Translations under genes and position numbers: made by a program
Shown: positions 39,715 to 50,400 of the stretch, piece after piece
How the letters are laid out: each line of letters starts with the position of its first letter
Numbering within the stretch: the first letter of the stretch is position 1
DNA from: Nitrosomonas sp.
GTDB taxonomy: Bacteria; Pseudomonadota; Gammaproteobacteria; Burkholderiales; Nitrosomonadaceae
Assembly (NCBI GenBank): GCA_020890945.1
Contig: JAJHPK010000016.1
Location: 30,157 to 94,156, forward strand
DNA length: 64,000 nucleotides
Direction of reading: 5' to 3'
Notes under the pieces: model-generated
What the model saw: only the letters and a program-made list of their open reading frames with translations
Told to the model about the DNA's origin: nothing
Databases searched by the model: none

Positions 39715-39959
39715 GATTATTGCGTCGTTGCGACCGCGAATAGCTAGTTTAGGGTGACTGTTCCCAGCTAATTACAGAAAAATAGCTGAAAAATACATAG
39801 CAAAAAATTCAATTCGATTGATTTAAATAATATTTTTAGCAACTAGCTGATAAATTAGATTACAGCCGAAAAAAGTTATTCATAGTATCAAGTACAGCAA
39901 ATTTTAACCGTTAAGATAATTCTCCCCCAGTGTATTAAATTTTAGTTAGGATTTAAAAG

Positions 39960-40430
39960 TTGAAGGCCTATTGCCATCTTCAGCGAGCATTTACGTTGAT
40001 TGAATTATTGATTGTGATAGCCATCATAGGAATTCTTACAGCCATCGCTGTCCCGGCCTATAACGACTATATCGATCGAGCAAAAGCTGTGCAGGCAGTT
40101 ACTGATATCAGCGCTATTGGCAAAAGTTTAGTCATATATCAAATGAACAGCGGGAAATTTCCATCTTCTTTAGCTGAAGTAGGCGCGCAAGATTTATTGG
40201 ATCCATGGGGTAATCACTATCAATATTTAAACCTTTCCGACCCAACCGACAAAAGCGTAAGAGGAAAAGCACGTAAAGATCATAACTTGGTTCCGATTAA
40301 TTCAGATTTTGATCTTTACAGTATGGGAAAAGACGGTAAAAGTACATCACCATTAACTGCCCAAGCAAGTCGAGACGATATTGTCCGCGCCAATAATGGA
40401 CGCTATATCGGGTTGGCTTCTAAATACTAA
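39960..40430 (+). CDS. GspG-like type II/IV pseudopilin
   Basis: The 156-residue prepilin has a short leader and the processing site 'RA|FTLIELLIVIAIIGILT', followed by the conserved hydrophobic helix with Glu5. The C-terminal region 'LLDPWGNHYQYLN' and 'DFDLYSMGKDGKS' is typical of the major pseudopilin GspG, including the calcium-site Asp region. The residue before the cleavage site is Ala, whereas Gly is nearly universal. The start is TTG, 9 bases after AGGA. It is followed 7 bases later by a GGDEF-EAL gene and probably forms an operon with it. Confidence 0.85.
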   Translation: MKAYCHLQRAFTLIELLIVIAIIGILTAIAVPAYNDYIDRAKAVQAVTDISAIGKSLVIYQMNSGKFPSSLAEVGAQDLLDPWGNHYQYLNLSDPTDKSVRGKARKDHNLVPINSDFDLYSMGKDGKSTSPLTAQASRDDIVRANNGRYIGLASKY

Positions 40431-40437
40431 GCTCATC

Positions 40438-43233
40438 ATGCTGTTAGAGAAAAATTTTTTACTCAGCAAAGTGGCTCGCAGAATGCTGGGATTTTTTGTA
40501 ATGGCAGCATTTATCCCAATACTGTTATTAGCCTATTTGTCCTATTGGGAATCCACTCAATTATTGCTTAAGGAAACGCATACTCGCCTAGAAGCAGCGA
40601 GTGATGTTTATAAAAAATCTATTTATGAAAAGCTATTGTTGTCTGATCAAATACTTTTCGATCTCGTGCAACGATTTTCAGAGCAAGAATGGCCAACCAA
40701 TATAGAGAGGCAATTACATAATCAATTCAGAAGTCTACATATACTTTCTCAAGACAATCGTTTAATTCATGTGTTCGGAAAGATAGAAAAATTACCAAAT
40801 ATAAGCGCTATTGCAAAAAAACATTTATACAGCAATCAACCGTTACTATTGACTCAACATAACGGCGCCGAAACTCACGTTTTCATGCTGTACGCTCGAA
40901 ATTATTTATCCCCGGAAAAAGGAATTGTCATTGCTGAAGTGAATACTGACTTTCTTTGGGGAAGTCATGATAGTTTCGTGATGAATATGAATTTATGTGT
41001 ATACAACGAGAATTTTTTAAAGATATTTTGCACACAGCCTGATCATTATCCACCCACAGACAAAATACAAGAAAGCACTCAATCCGTTAAAGGTGAGTTT
41101 GTATGGAATCTCAAGCAAGAAAAATACTTGGCTAATTATCAAGAAATTTTTCTGCAAGCAAAATTCCTAAGTTCTCGTTGGCTAGTTGTTGCAACCCAGC
41201 TTGAAACAGAAGCCCTAGAATCACTAAAAAAAGTCAATATCATTTTTTGGGGTGGTGTTTCTTTCACCATACTGTTGATTATTTTGCTTAGCATGATCCA
41301 AATCCGGCGCGTTTTGACTCCGTTAGAAAAGTTAATCGAAGGTACGCGCCGATTAGGAAGTCGTGATTTTGCTAACAAGGTATCTATTACCAGTAATGAT
41401 GAATTTGGTGAGTTAGCGCAATCGTTCAATACAATGAGTGAGAAATTAGGCAGTCAATTTCAGACACTCTCAACACTTTCAAAAATTGATCGAGAAATTT
41501 TATCGTCTTTGAGTATCGATAAGATCATTGCCGACGTACTTGTTCATTTACAAAAAATAACCGGTGCCAATACTGTCAATATTGCAATTTTTAGTGAGGA
41601 CTCCAGCGATCACATTGAATTATATGAAATAGATCGTAGTGGACAGGTATTAGCGCCACAACAAAAAATTTTAATCGACCCAATCAAGCAATTTTTAACA
41701 CAAAACCCTGAAGGAAATTGGCTTGTAGAAAAAAAACTTAAGAAAACAAATGAGTTAGCTGAAGAATTTTTATTGCCACTGATTTGGAAAGATCAAATGG
41801 TTGGTTACCTTTCGTTATCTCTCTCGATTGGGAATAAATGGAATGTTGATAAGAACGACTTTGTACAAGATTGTGCAGACCGGATTGCCGTGGCTTTGTT
41901 TACAAAAAATCGTGAATTAGCGCTTATTAAGCAAGCTCGTATTGATGCTCTTACAGAATTACCGAACCGTTTACTTTTTGTGGAGCAATTACAAAAAGAA
42001 ATAGCACAGGCAGAATTTGTGCATCAAAAAATGGCAGTACTTTACATCGATCTCGATCAGTTCAAAAAGGTTAACGAAACATTGGGTCATTCCAGTGGAG
42101 ATCAATTATTGTGTGAAGCAGCACAACGAATACAAAGAAATATTCGAGAAACCGATACGATTGCCAGACTGGGAGGTGATGAATTTGCAATTATTATTCC
42201 ACAATTAAATTTTACCCATGAAGCGAGCGATGTGGCGGCCAATCTTATAAATAGTCTATCAAAACCTTTTATCATTCAAGATGAAGAAAATGTCATTGCA
42301 GCAAGCATAGGGATCGCTATCTATCCAAACGATGGAGTGAATGCTCCCGAATTAATGCGCAATTCCGATATCGCAATGTACAGAGCCAAGCAAAAAAGCG
42401 GCAATCAATACGTTTTCTTTGAAGAAGAGATGAATGCTGAAATCATCGGTAGGACTACAGTCGAAAGAGAACTGAGGCGTGCGATTTCGGAACATCAATT
42501 CGTTTTGCACTATCAGCCTCAAATAGATCCTGAAACTAACGTAATTCGGGGTGCTGAAGCATTGATTCGGTGGAACCATCCTGAAAAGGGGCTAGTTTCA
42601 CCTGGATATTTCATTGGAATTGCCGAAGAAGTTGGACTCATTGCAGAAATAGGCCAAATCGTATTGGCTGATGCATGTTCTCAATTTCGAGTTTGGCGTA
42701 ACGAAGGTTTTTTCATCGATTATGTAGCTGTAAATGTATCGGTAAAACAATTTAGCCAAGAAAATTTCTTGCAGCAGGTCAAAGATGCATTAAGCAAAAG
42801 TGCTATTCCTGCTAACTGTTTGGAGTTGGAAATCACCGAAAGTGTATTGATGGATGATCAGAAAGTAATGCTCGAAGTGCTGAAAAATTTACAAGAATTA
42901 GGTGTGAAACTCTCAATTGATGACTTTGGAACTGGCTATTCTTCCATGTCTTATTTGGAGCAATTACCCTTTGAAACCCTGAAAATTGACCAGTCATTCG
43001 TGCGTAAAATTGATGATGATGGCAAGGGAGGTATTATCGCTGGAACAATTGCAGCGATGGCGCATGCGTTAGGAAAAAAAATTGTAGCAGAGGGGGTTGA
43101 GACGCAAGCGCAAGTAGATTTTTTGAGAAGTCATCATTGTGAACTTCTTCAAGGATATTTTTACAGTCGTCCGATATCAGCTCAAGAATTTTCTAAATTG
43201 ATTCATCATCAAAAGATAGCGCCAGAAATTTAA
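40438..43233 (+). CDS. Membrane GGDEF-EAL cyclic-di-GMP enzyme
   Basis: The 931-residue protein has TM1 (about 20-40), a periplasmic sensor domain (about 45-260), TM2 (about 265-285), HAMP, a GAF-like domain (about 350-500), then GGDEF and EAL. 'GGDEF' near residue 579 is intact and the inhibitory RxxD site (RETD) lies 5 residues before it. The EAL domain keeps 'GAEALIRWNHP', 'LEITES', 'DDFGTGYSSM', 'LKIDQSFV' and 'AEGVET', so both synthesis and hydrolysis look possible. The ATG at 40438 is chosen over an upstream TTG inside the pseudopilin gene. Confidence 0.92.
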   Translation: MLLEKNFLLSKVARRMLGFFVMAAFIPILLLAYLSYWESTQLLLKETHTRLEAASDVYKKSIYEKLLLSDQILFDLVQRFSEQEWPTNIERQLHNQFRSLHILSQDNRLIHVFGKIEKLPNISAIAKKHLYSNQPLLLTQHNGAETHVFMLYARNYLSPEKGIVIAEVNTDFLWGSHDSFVMNMNLCVYNENFLKIFCTQPDHYPPTDKIQESTQSVKGEFVWNLKQEKYLANYQEIFLQAKFLSSRWLVVATQLETEALESLKKVNIIFWGGVSFTILLIILLSMIQIRRVLTPLEKLIEGTRRLGSRDFANKVSITSNDEFGELAQSFNTMSEKLGSQFQTLSTLSKIDREILSSLSIDKIIADVLVHLQKITGANTVNIAIFSEDSSDHIELYEIDRSGQVLAPQQKILIDPIKQFLTQNPEGNWLVEKKLKKTNELAEEFLLPLIWKDQMVGYLSLSLSIGNKWNVDKNDFVQDCADRIAVALFTKNRELALIKQARIDALTELPNRLLFVEQLQKEIAQAEFVHQKMAVLYIDLDQFKKVNETLGHSSGDQLLCEAAQRIQRNIRETDTIARLGGDEFAIIIPQLNFTHEASDVAANLINSLSKPFIIQDEENVIAASIGIAIYPNDGVNAPELMRNSDIAMYRAKQKSGNQYVFFEEEMNAEIIGRTTVERELRRAISEHQFVLHYQPQIDPETNVIRGAEALIRWNHPEKGLVSPGYFIGIAEEVGLIAEIGQIVLADACSQFRVWRNEGFFIDYVAVNVSVKQFSQENFLQQVKDALSKSAIPANCLELEITESVLMDDQKVMLEVLKNLQELGVKLSIDDFGTGYSSMSYLEQLPFETLKIDQSFVRKIDDDGKGGIIAGTIAAMAHALGKKIVAEGVETQAQVDFLRSHHCELLQGYFYSRPISAQEFSKLIHHQKIAPEI

Positions 43234-43294
43234 TCATCACAATATTTTCTGTATTATTGTGAATGTCGTTAAAAGTTCGTGTAGTTGATTCAGT

Positions 43295-44185
43295 TTATCT
43301 TAGCAGTTTGTGATAATAATCTAAACGTTTGCTTAGAATTTTCCCGTCCTCATGTGCTGCTAATACAGCACAGCCTGGCTCGGCACGGTGCCTGCAATTG
43401 CTAAATTTACAATGTCCGATATAGGGATGAAATTCGGCAAAACCATATGCTAAATTCTCTTCTTTGATGTGATTTAAGCCAAATTCCTGAAAACCGGGTG
43501 AATCGATGATCGCGCTATTTTTATCAAGTTGATACAGTTGTGAATAGGTCGTGGTATGCGAACCAGAATCAAGTGCCAATGAAATAGTTGCCGTTGATCG
43601 GTTGGCTTCGGGGACCAGTGCATTTAACAAGGTTGATTTACCCATACCAGATTGTCCCACTAAAACGCTCAGATGATTGGTTAAATAAGGCAGTAATAAT
43701 GACACATCGTGAATGGAGCTGAGTTGTAACACGCAGTAGCCTAGGTCTCGGTACAACGAAAGCGTTTGATAAGCGATTTTCGTTTGTTCAATTAAATCAG
43801 ACTTGTTTAAGACGATTAAGACATTGATATTTTCGCTTTCGGCTGCTACCAAGCAACGACTAATCAATTCTTCACTAAAGCTGGGAACAGCCGCAACAAC
43901 AAGAATAATTTGCGTCACATTAGCAGCAATAATTTTTTCCTTGAAAGCATCGCTGCGATAAAAAAGTGATCGACGAGGTTGAATTGTTTCGATGACACCT
44001 TGGCCAGGAGTTGTTAGGCGGCACGTGACTTGGTCACCACATGCGACGCCAATTTTTTTGCCACGCGTAACACAAGAGACGATACCTGCTTCTGTAGCGA
44101 CGGAATAATGCCTACCGAAGGCGGCAACAACTTGACCTGCTAAACAGTCAGAATGAAATTGCGTTTTTTTAGTGCGCCCGCTCAA
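43295..44185 (-). CDS. rsgA: RsgA ribosome small-subunit GTPase
   Basis: This circularly permuted GTPase matures the 30S subunit: OB fold (about 1-70), then G4 'VLNKSDL', G1 'GQSGMGKSTLLNAL' and G3 'DSPGFQEFG', in that order. A C-terminal zinc finger 'CKFSNCRHRAEPGC' follows. The proper start appears to be the TTG at 44183-44185, which overlaps the phhB stop and gives 296 residues beginning 'SGRTKKTQ'. An upstream ATG at 44275 would overlap phhB by more than 90 bases and add an unrelated N-terminus. Confidence 0.92.
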   Translation of the reverse strand: MSGRTKKTQFHSDCLAGQVVAAFGRHYSVATEAGIVSCVTRGKKIGVACGDQVTCRLTTPGQGVIETIQPRRSLFYRSDAFKEKIIAANVTQIILVVAAVPSFSEELISRCLVAAESENINVLIVLNKSDLIEQTKIAYQTLSLYRDLGYCVLQLSSIHDVSLLLPYLTNHLSVLVGQSGMGKSTLLNALVPEANRSTATISLALDSGSHTTTYSQLYQLDKNSAIIDSPGFQEFGLNHIKEENLAYGFAEFHPYIGHCKFSNCRHRAEPGCAVLAAHEDGKILSKRLDYYHKLLR

Positions 44186-44520
44186 ATGGTAAACAGCTTG
44201 TCGACTTTGGCGGCGCAAATAAAGTCGTTTTCGGACAATCCGTTCAAAGCATGCGTTGTATAGTTGACAACACATTTGTTATAGCCGACTGTCATATCCG
44301 GGTGATGATCTTCACGGTGAGAGACCCATGCGACCGCATTCACAAAAGCCATCGTTTGATAATAATTTTTGAATGAATACGTTTTGCTAATTAATTTATC
44401 GTTTAATTCCCAACCTTGAACTTTTTTGAGTAGCACGTTTGCCTCAGCCGTGGTCAATCCAGGCACTCCGCCTTCGCAAGGCTTGCATTGTTTGTTAGTT
44501 AAATCATCGGTAGTGGTCAT
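44182..44520 (-). CDS. phhB: Pterin-4a-carbinolamine dehydratase
   Basis: The 112-residue enzyme recycles hydroxylated tetrahydropterin. The active-site motif 'HREDHHPDMTVGYNKCVV' near residue 68 contains the paired His residues. The N-terminus 'KPCEGGVPGLTTAEA' is usual for bacterial members. It sits in an overlapping M48 peptidase-phhB-rsgA operon: 4-base overlap with the peptidase stop and 2-3 bases with rsgA. Confidence 0.92.
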   Translation of the reverse strand: MTTTDDLTNKQCKPCEGGVPGLTTAEANVLLKKVQGWELNDKLISKTYSFKNYYQTMAFVNAVAWVSHREDHHPDMTVGYNKCVVNYTTHALNGLSENDFICAAKVDKLFTI

Positions 44521-45773
44521 AATTGCCCCTGGCTTTGTAAACGTGCCACGCGAATCGCCGCTGGTGGATGTGAATCATAAAAAGCGGAATGTAACGGATC
44601 AGGTGTCAGTGTTGCCGCGTTATCCTGATAAAGCTTGACTAGAGCATGAATCAAATCTTCAGCCGATGAATTTTGCGCGGCATAAGCATCTGCTTCAAAT
44701 TCATGTTTACGCGAATAGAGACTCGATAGCGGATGAAATAAAAAGGTAAATATTGGCATCACTAAAAAAAATAATAATAATGCCAGCGCTGTCGAAGGGA
44801 CGGAAGATACCGATACACCCAAACCTTCATAGAACCATGGTTGTTGCATCAAATACCCTAATCCCCACAAAAATGCCAAGCTCATCACAAAAGAAAAAAC
44901 AATGCGTTTAATAACATGACGATGTTTGAAATGACCCAACTCATGTGCGAGAACCGCTTCGATTTCACTGGCATTAAGACGTGATAGCAATGTATCAAAA
45001 AAAACAATCCGCTTGGTTTTGCCAAAGCCGGTGAAATAAGCGTTGCCGTGACTGCTGCGACGTGAGCCATCCATAACAAACAATCCGCTGGTTTTAAACC
45101 CGCATTTATTCAGTAATTGCTCAATGCGTGTTTTTAATGAAGCATCTTCTAAAGGGGTAAATTTATTAAATAACGGTGCAATCCAAGTTGGAAAAATCGC
45201 CAAAACAAACAAATTAAAAGCAACCCAGCCAAACCAAGCATACAACCACCAGTATTCGCCCATTTTTTCCATTGACCAAAGCATGCCAAACAGCAACGGC
45301 GCTCCTAACAATAAGCCAACACCAGCTTGCTTCAATAAATCGACAAAAAACATTGCAGGTGTCATTTTATTGAAACCAAATTGTTCTTCGATCACAAAAG
45401 TACGGTAGTAACTTAAAGGAATTTCAGTTGCAGTCATAATCAAAAAAACACTGATGATCAGCAACATACCGTGTATCAGCGGGTCATCGAATAGCGTTGC
45501 CAAAAACTCATGCAACATATTCAACCCGCCACCCAGCGTCAATAGCAATAACAATAAAACATTCACCGCAATGCTCAAATACTCCATACGTGTTTTAGCG
45601 CATGTGTAATCGGCCGCCTTTTGATGATCCGCCAAACTGATTTGAGAACTGAATCGTTCTGGTACTTGATCACGATGTGCACGCACATGACTAATATGTC
45701 TTGCTGCTAACCAATATTGCGTAAGCGTCGAAATTAGTAGTGCTATTAAAAAAAATAAAGTAAAAGTTTGCAT
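44517..45773 (-). CDS. Ste24-like M48 integral membrane metalloprotease
   Basis: The 418-residue zinc protease has several membrane helices and the motif 'AVLAHELGHFKHRHVIKR' (HExxH, near residue 275). The third zinc ligand Glu is in 'SRKHEFEADAYAAQ'. The length and topology match the CAAX prenyl protease 1 (Ste24) family, not HtpX (about 290). Bacteria lack CAAX proteins, so the role is probably membrane protein quality control. Confidence 0.9.
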   Translation of the reverse strand: MQTFTLFFLIALLISTLTQYWLAARHISHVRAHRDQVPERFSSQISLADHQKAADYTCAKTRMEYLSIAVNVLLLLLLTLGGGLNMLHEFLATLFDDPLIHGMLLIISVFLIMTATEIPLSYYRTFVIEEQFGFNKMTPAMFFVDLLKQAGVGLLLGAPLLFGMLWSMEKMGEYWWLYAWFGWVAFNLFVLAIFPTWIAPLFNKFTPLEDASLKTRIEQLLNKCGFKTSGLFVMDGSRRSSHGNAYFTGFGKTKRIVFFDTLLSRLNASEIEAVLAHELGHFKHRHVIKRIVFSFVMSLAFLWGLGYLMQQPWFYEGLGVSVSSVPSTALALLLFFLVMPIFTFLFHPLSSLYSRKHEFEADAYAAQNSSAEDLIHALVKLYQDNAATLTPDPLHSAFYDSHPPAAIRVARLQSQGQL

Positions 45774-45968
45774 AGCCTAGAATATTAAAAGAGTGTGTTG
45801 ATTCATTGTATATCACTGTAGAACATACTTAAACAGTCTATCGTCGAGCGCATCAAAGTTTTTATTATGACGAGCCTCGAGTTGTTTGCGCGTTTCTCCA
45901 GTGACGACCCGACACCAATATGACACAATTGGGCTCATAACATTCATTTACAATAAGCAAAGACAAAA

Positions 45969-46514
45969 ATGGCACAAGATAGTAATAACCTTATTTGGGT
46001 TGATATGGAGATGACTGGATTGAATCCTGATGCAGACCGTATCATTGAAGTGGCGTTGGTAATTACGGATTCCCAGTTAAACACGGTTGCTGAAGGTCCT
46101 GTGTTAGTCGTTCATCAGGCCGATGAGATTTTGGATGGAATGGACAAATGGAATAAATCCACCCATGCTAAATCAGGATTGATCGATAAAGTTAAGGCTT
46201 CACGTTTGACGGAGACGGAAGTGGAAACACAATTGATCGAATTTCTGCGGCAACACGTTCCGTCTGGCATATCACCCATGTGCGGCAATTCTATCTGCCA
46301 AGACCGGCGTTTTATGGTACGCACCATGCCGAAATTGGAAGAATATTTCCATTACCGCAATCTGGATGTTAGTACATTGAAAGAACTCGCCAAACGCTGG
46401 AAACCTGAAATAGCGTCTGGATTCACAAAAGAAAGCAAACACGAAGCGCTCGCTGATATTTATGATTCCATCAATGAACTAAAATACTATCAGCAGAATT
46501 TTATAAAACTTTAA
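45969..46514 (+). CDS. orn: Oligoribonuclease
   Basis: The 181-residue DEDDh exonuclease degrades 2-5 nt RNA and pGpG. The motifs are '[20 protein letters not shown]', '[11 protein letters not shown]' and '[17 protein letters not shown]'. It is essential in many proteobacteria and completes cyclic-di-GMP breakdown begun by EAL enzymes such as the one at 40.4 kb. It is divergent from the M48 protease. Confidence 0.96.
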   Translation: MAQDSNNLIWVDMEMTGLNPDADRIIEVALVITDSQLNTVAEGPVLVVHQADEILDGMDKWNKSTHAKSGLIDKVKASRLTETEVETQLIEFLRQHVPSGISPMCGNSICQDRRFMVRTMPKLEEYFHYRNLDVSTLKELAKRWKPEIASGFTKESKHEALADIYDSINELKYYQQNFIKL

Positions 46515-46595
46515 AGAATAAGCTTTCCTTGGTACTAAAATGGCAAGATAACAGTAAGAAAAATATTCAATTAAGTTAACGGACAATCATTTATT

Positions 46596-46671
46596 GCCCT
46601 GGTAGCTCAGTGGATAGAGCAACCCCCTCCTAAGGGGTAGGTCGCACGTTCGATTCGTGTTCAGGGCGCCA
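46596..46671 (+). tRNA. tRNA-Arg (anticodon CCT)
   Basis: A 76-base cloverleaf includes an encoded CCA. The acceptor stem is GCCCTGG with TCAGGGC, the D arm GCTC..GAGC and the anticodon stem ACCCC/GGGGT around loop CTCCTAA. The T arm is GCACG-TTCGATT-CGTGT. CCU reads the rare AGG arginine codon. Confidence 0.93.
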
Positions 46672-46724
46672 TTATTATTGTTTAGAATAAATGTTAGCGC
46701 TAAAAAATGAACCCCAGATAAATC

Positions 46725-47375
46725 ATGAAAATCCCTATTTACGCAATACTTTATCTCATAATCATGATGACTATGCTAAAAATGGAAACTACAGCCGCTT
46801 CTAATCAGGTTGAATCAAAACAAGCTGCTGAATTAAAGACAGATTATATTGTGTTGGGAATGGGCTGTTTCTGGGGAGCAGAGAAGAGAATGGCGCAAAT
46901 TTCGGGCGTCATCGATGTGGAGAGCGGTTATGCGGGCGGTGATCGCTCTGATGTCGGCTACCATGATATTTTAAATCATGAAAAAGATCTTCGCATCGGA
47001 AAAAATGTAGGGCGTAATCATGCGGAAGTAATCAAGGTGGTTTTTAATTCTGAGAAAGTCTCTTTGGAAACCGTTTTAGCGAAATTCTGGGAAAATCATA
47101 ATCCGACTCAAGGTGATCGACAAGGCAATGACATCGGTAGCAATTACCGAAGCGCTATTTATTATCATGATGAGAATCAGAAAAATATCGCCTTAATCAC
47201 AAAAAACAACTATCAGAATGCTTTAAATGCAGCTGGGTACGGCAAAATCACAACTGAGATTCTACCGTTAAAAAATTATATTACGGCGGAAGAATATCAT
47301 CAGAACTACCTGCAAAAAAATCCTGACGGGTACTGCGGTCTTGGCGGCACAGGTGTTGAATATCCCTTTCCATAG
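46725..47375 (+). CDS. msrA: Exported peptide methionine sulfoxide reductase MsrA
   Basis: The 216-residue enzyme reduces methionine-S-sulfoxide. The catalytic Cys is in 'LGMGCFWGAEKRM', followed by 'GYAGG' and 'EVIKVVFNSEKVS'. The C-terminus 'GYCGLGGTGVEYPFP' carries the resolving Cys. A hydrophobic N-terminus (residues 4-19) suggests export or membrane anchoring, so it probably protects envelope proteins. There is no msrB beside it. Confidence 0.92.
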   Translation: MKIPIYAILYLIIMMTMLKMETTAASNQVESKQAAELKTDYIVLGMGCFWGAEKRMAQISGVIDVESGYAGGDRSDVGYHDILNHEKDLRIGKNVGRNHAEVIKVVFNSEKVSLETVLAKFWENHNPTQGDRQGNDIGSNYRSAIYYHDENQKNIALITKNNYQNALNAAGYGKITTEILPLKNYITAEEYHQNYLQKNPDGYCGLGGTGVEYPFP

Positions 47376-47433
47376 CCATTTAATGAACGGTAAAATATAG
47401 AATCAAACTATGAGTAAGTGCCGCTGGATTGTT

Positions 47434-50400
47434 TTATGCAGCCCACTTCCGGGCATGGCTGGCATAGTCGAGCATCAAATGAAACACGTTGTCGCATTTC
47501 TCGCGGAACACCGCCTGATCGTAGCTTTCCGGTAAATTGTGATCCAATACTTGTTCGACCGCTGAACGTACCATTTTCTGAGTTTGTGTGTCTTTATACC
47601 AATCCTGCACCAATACTTTGGGGTGTTTTTCCAGTAAGCGGTGCAGTAACGATTTCGCGGCCAGTTTTACTTTTTGCGTTTCATCCTGCGTCATCGTGTC
47701 TTTTTTCAGTAAATCGAACAACTCCAGCTCATCTTCATTCAAGCCCTCGTGAATGTGACGCTCATCCTCCGTGCGCAAATCCTCAGTGAATTGCATCAGA
47801 TTTTCGTAGTAGCTTTCAGTCAATGAATCACCAGCGTTGTAGGTATCAATAATTTGCTGCAAGCGTTGCACAAAATCCGTTCGTGTCACATTGTGTTGCA
47901 GCATCAATTCCAGCTTAAGCTGTAAAAAGGCGCGCAGATCAGCAATTTCGATATGTTTGTAAGTGACTTGTTTAAATTCCTCGCGCAATTTGTCGACATT
48001 GATTTTGCTCAAATCCCAGGTCTTGCCCTTTTGAATCATCTGATATTCCGCATCTTTTTGCGGTGCTTTAAGCACTTCCACACCCTCTACCACGATGTCA
48101 CTTTCATTTAACAGCTCGAAAATCTTCAAGCTGATCGCGTCGACGTTCTTCTGCTCGATATGTGCCTCGATGACGCCGCGCAGATATTGAAATGCCGCGA
48201 CTTCGAGTCCCTTGCCAAGCTCCAAAACCTCCGGCTTGCACGCTTCATACAGTGATGTGATCGCATTCTCATGTCGATTGAAACTTCTGCGCCACTCGTC
48301 GTTTGCCAGCAAGGTATTGGCAAACGGCTCAAATCGTCCGACTTGCTTGAATACATCATCGTTTCCTAATGCCTCGCGTAACGCAACCGCCTTCTCGTGG
48401 CAAAATGCAAAACCTTGTTCAATCGCATCGTCCAGCAAACGAAACAGCTCCGCTTTTTCCTTGACTGGCCATTCAGTTTCATCATCTTCTTGCGTGTAAT
48501 CTTTCAGTGCCAATTTCAAGTTACTGAACACATTGCAGTAATCCACGATTTCGCCGTTACGTTTCTCCACCTCGTTGATCTTCCACGACGTCACGCGATT
48601 GGTACGGGCAATGGTTCGCATCAGCGTATGGCCTCGCATCGGTTTGTCGAGATACAACGTGGACAGTGTCGGCGCATCAAAATCGGTCAACCACATAGCG
48701 CAGACAAACACCAGTTGCAGCGGATGTTCGGGATCTTGGTAGTTGTATTCGATATCGTGCCCATATTCATCGAGCTGATCCATGCGTTCACGATGCGGTT
48801 TGATGGTCAAGTTCTGCGCAGCAAATTTTTCTTTTTCGCCTGTGTCTTTGCTAATTACCACGGCCATTTCAACAGTGCGCATGAATTCTACCCGGTGCCT
48901 CAGGCGCCGTTTTTCAATTTCGCTAGGCGTTTTGCTGATAATCCCTTTCAGAGAGCTTATCTCTTGCTTCCACAACCGCTGTACTTTATCGTACATTGTC
49001 ACGGCGGTGAATTTATCGACCGATACCGACACAGCCCTTTGCCGAGATAACCGCGCCGAGGAAAGTGATTAACGATGTCCCGCGCGATTTTTTCCAACCG
49101 CTCGTCGCGTCTGATGATTTTCGCTGCTTTGGTAAGGCGCTGTTCCAACCCGGTTTGTTGCGCTTCATCCAGACCTTCATTCTCCAGATTCTGGCGCAAC
49201 CGCTCGCTCAATCCTTCTTTCTGAATCAACACCGCCGGCACGCGCTTGCGGTAAAACAACGGTACTGTCGCACCATCGTCGATCGACTGCTGAAAATTGT
49301 ATTCCGACACGTAACTGCCAAACCAAGCATTGGCCTTACGTTCACGCCCCAGCAGCGGCACGTCGGTGAATGCCAGATAATTCGCTTTCGGCAATCCCTT
49401 GCACATATTTGCCATCAACGACTGGTATTGCGAGCAGTGCACCTTGGCGAGGATCACAATGATGGTATTTCGGGCTGACAATTCGGGATATTCGCGATCT
49501 TTGTTCCAGTGAAATTTTTGGATCAGCGTAAAAACAATTCGTTTGTTCTGTGCTAGAAACTTTCGCATTTCCTTGCTGTTCTTCGGCTGTGCCGCTTCAG
49601 TCTCGCTCACCGTGCGGGTATGCAGAAAATTGTGGTAAATCTGACTGTCTAGGTCGTCGCGGTCGGTGACTACTACGAAAGTGAAATTGCCGGTCTGTTT
49701 GCGGAAAATTTTGCGCACGTAAAAAATCATCGAAAAATCTTTGTCCGATCCCTGGGTATGCCAAAATACCCCGAGCTTACCCGCTAATTCCTGACGTTTG
49801 AAGAAAACACCATACGCGCGATTTACACCGATAAACTGGTAGTTCTGCGCGATGATTTTCTGTGTATCCTTGTCATAGAGAACGAAATTCTCCACGTAAT
49901 CCAGCAATTTTTGCTGCGGCAACAGGCCCTCGATAACGCTCTCCAGGCTAGTGCCTTGTGCGCGGATTGCGGTACGGTCAATTTGCTGTTTCTCATCATC
50001 GACGCGTAACCAATTGAAATAATGCTGCCACTGTGCCGTGATGCTGCCGACTTTGGTTTCGACTGCGTTGGACAGCACGCAAAACGCATTGGTCAGGAAA
50101 AGCTGTGGAATCTCCGCCTTGAAATTCGTTAGATTATCGTCGTAGGCGTTGCGCAGCGCTACAGTCGAGTTTTTCAGCGCAATGAGCACCAACGGGATAC
50201 CATTCACATACAGCAACACATCCGGACGGCAAAAACCGCGCCTACCTTTGATCCACAGTTGCGTCACGACCAGATAGCGGTTATTGCTAGGTACGTTAAA
50301 ATCCAGCAGCCGCACGCGCCCCTGCTGAGACTGTCCTTGCGCATTGTCGAACGTTACTGGAATACCGTCGCACAACAGACCGTAAATTTCCTGATTTGCT

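Larger units (their letters stand above)
38651..39797 (+). mobile_element. IS5-family relic, copy D (interrupted, right end lost)
   Basis: The left terminal repeat is GAAACTTTTGCACGG. The transposase frame runs rightward, and the right end stops near GCTGAAAAATAC, before the terminal repeat. It is interrupted by an 88-bp nested element at 39367-39454 and has a deletion near 39505. Confidence 0.82.

Noticed and set aside
44186-44275. Upstream ATG start for rsgA
   Set aside because: It would overlap phhB by over 90 bases and adds a Cys/Arg-rich sequence not seen in RsgA.
48397-49050. 217-codon open frame on the plus strand opposite hsdR
   Set aside because: It runs antisense to clear HsdR coding sequence and resembles no protein; it is a shadow frame.
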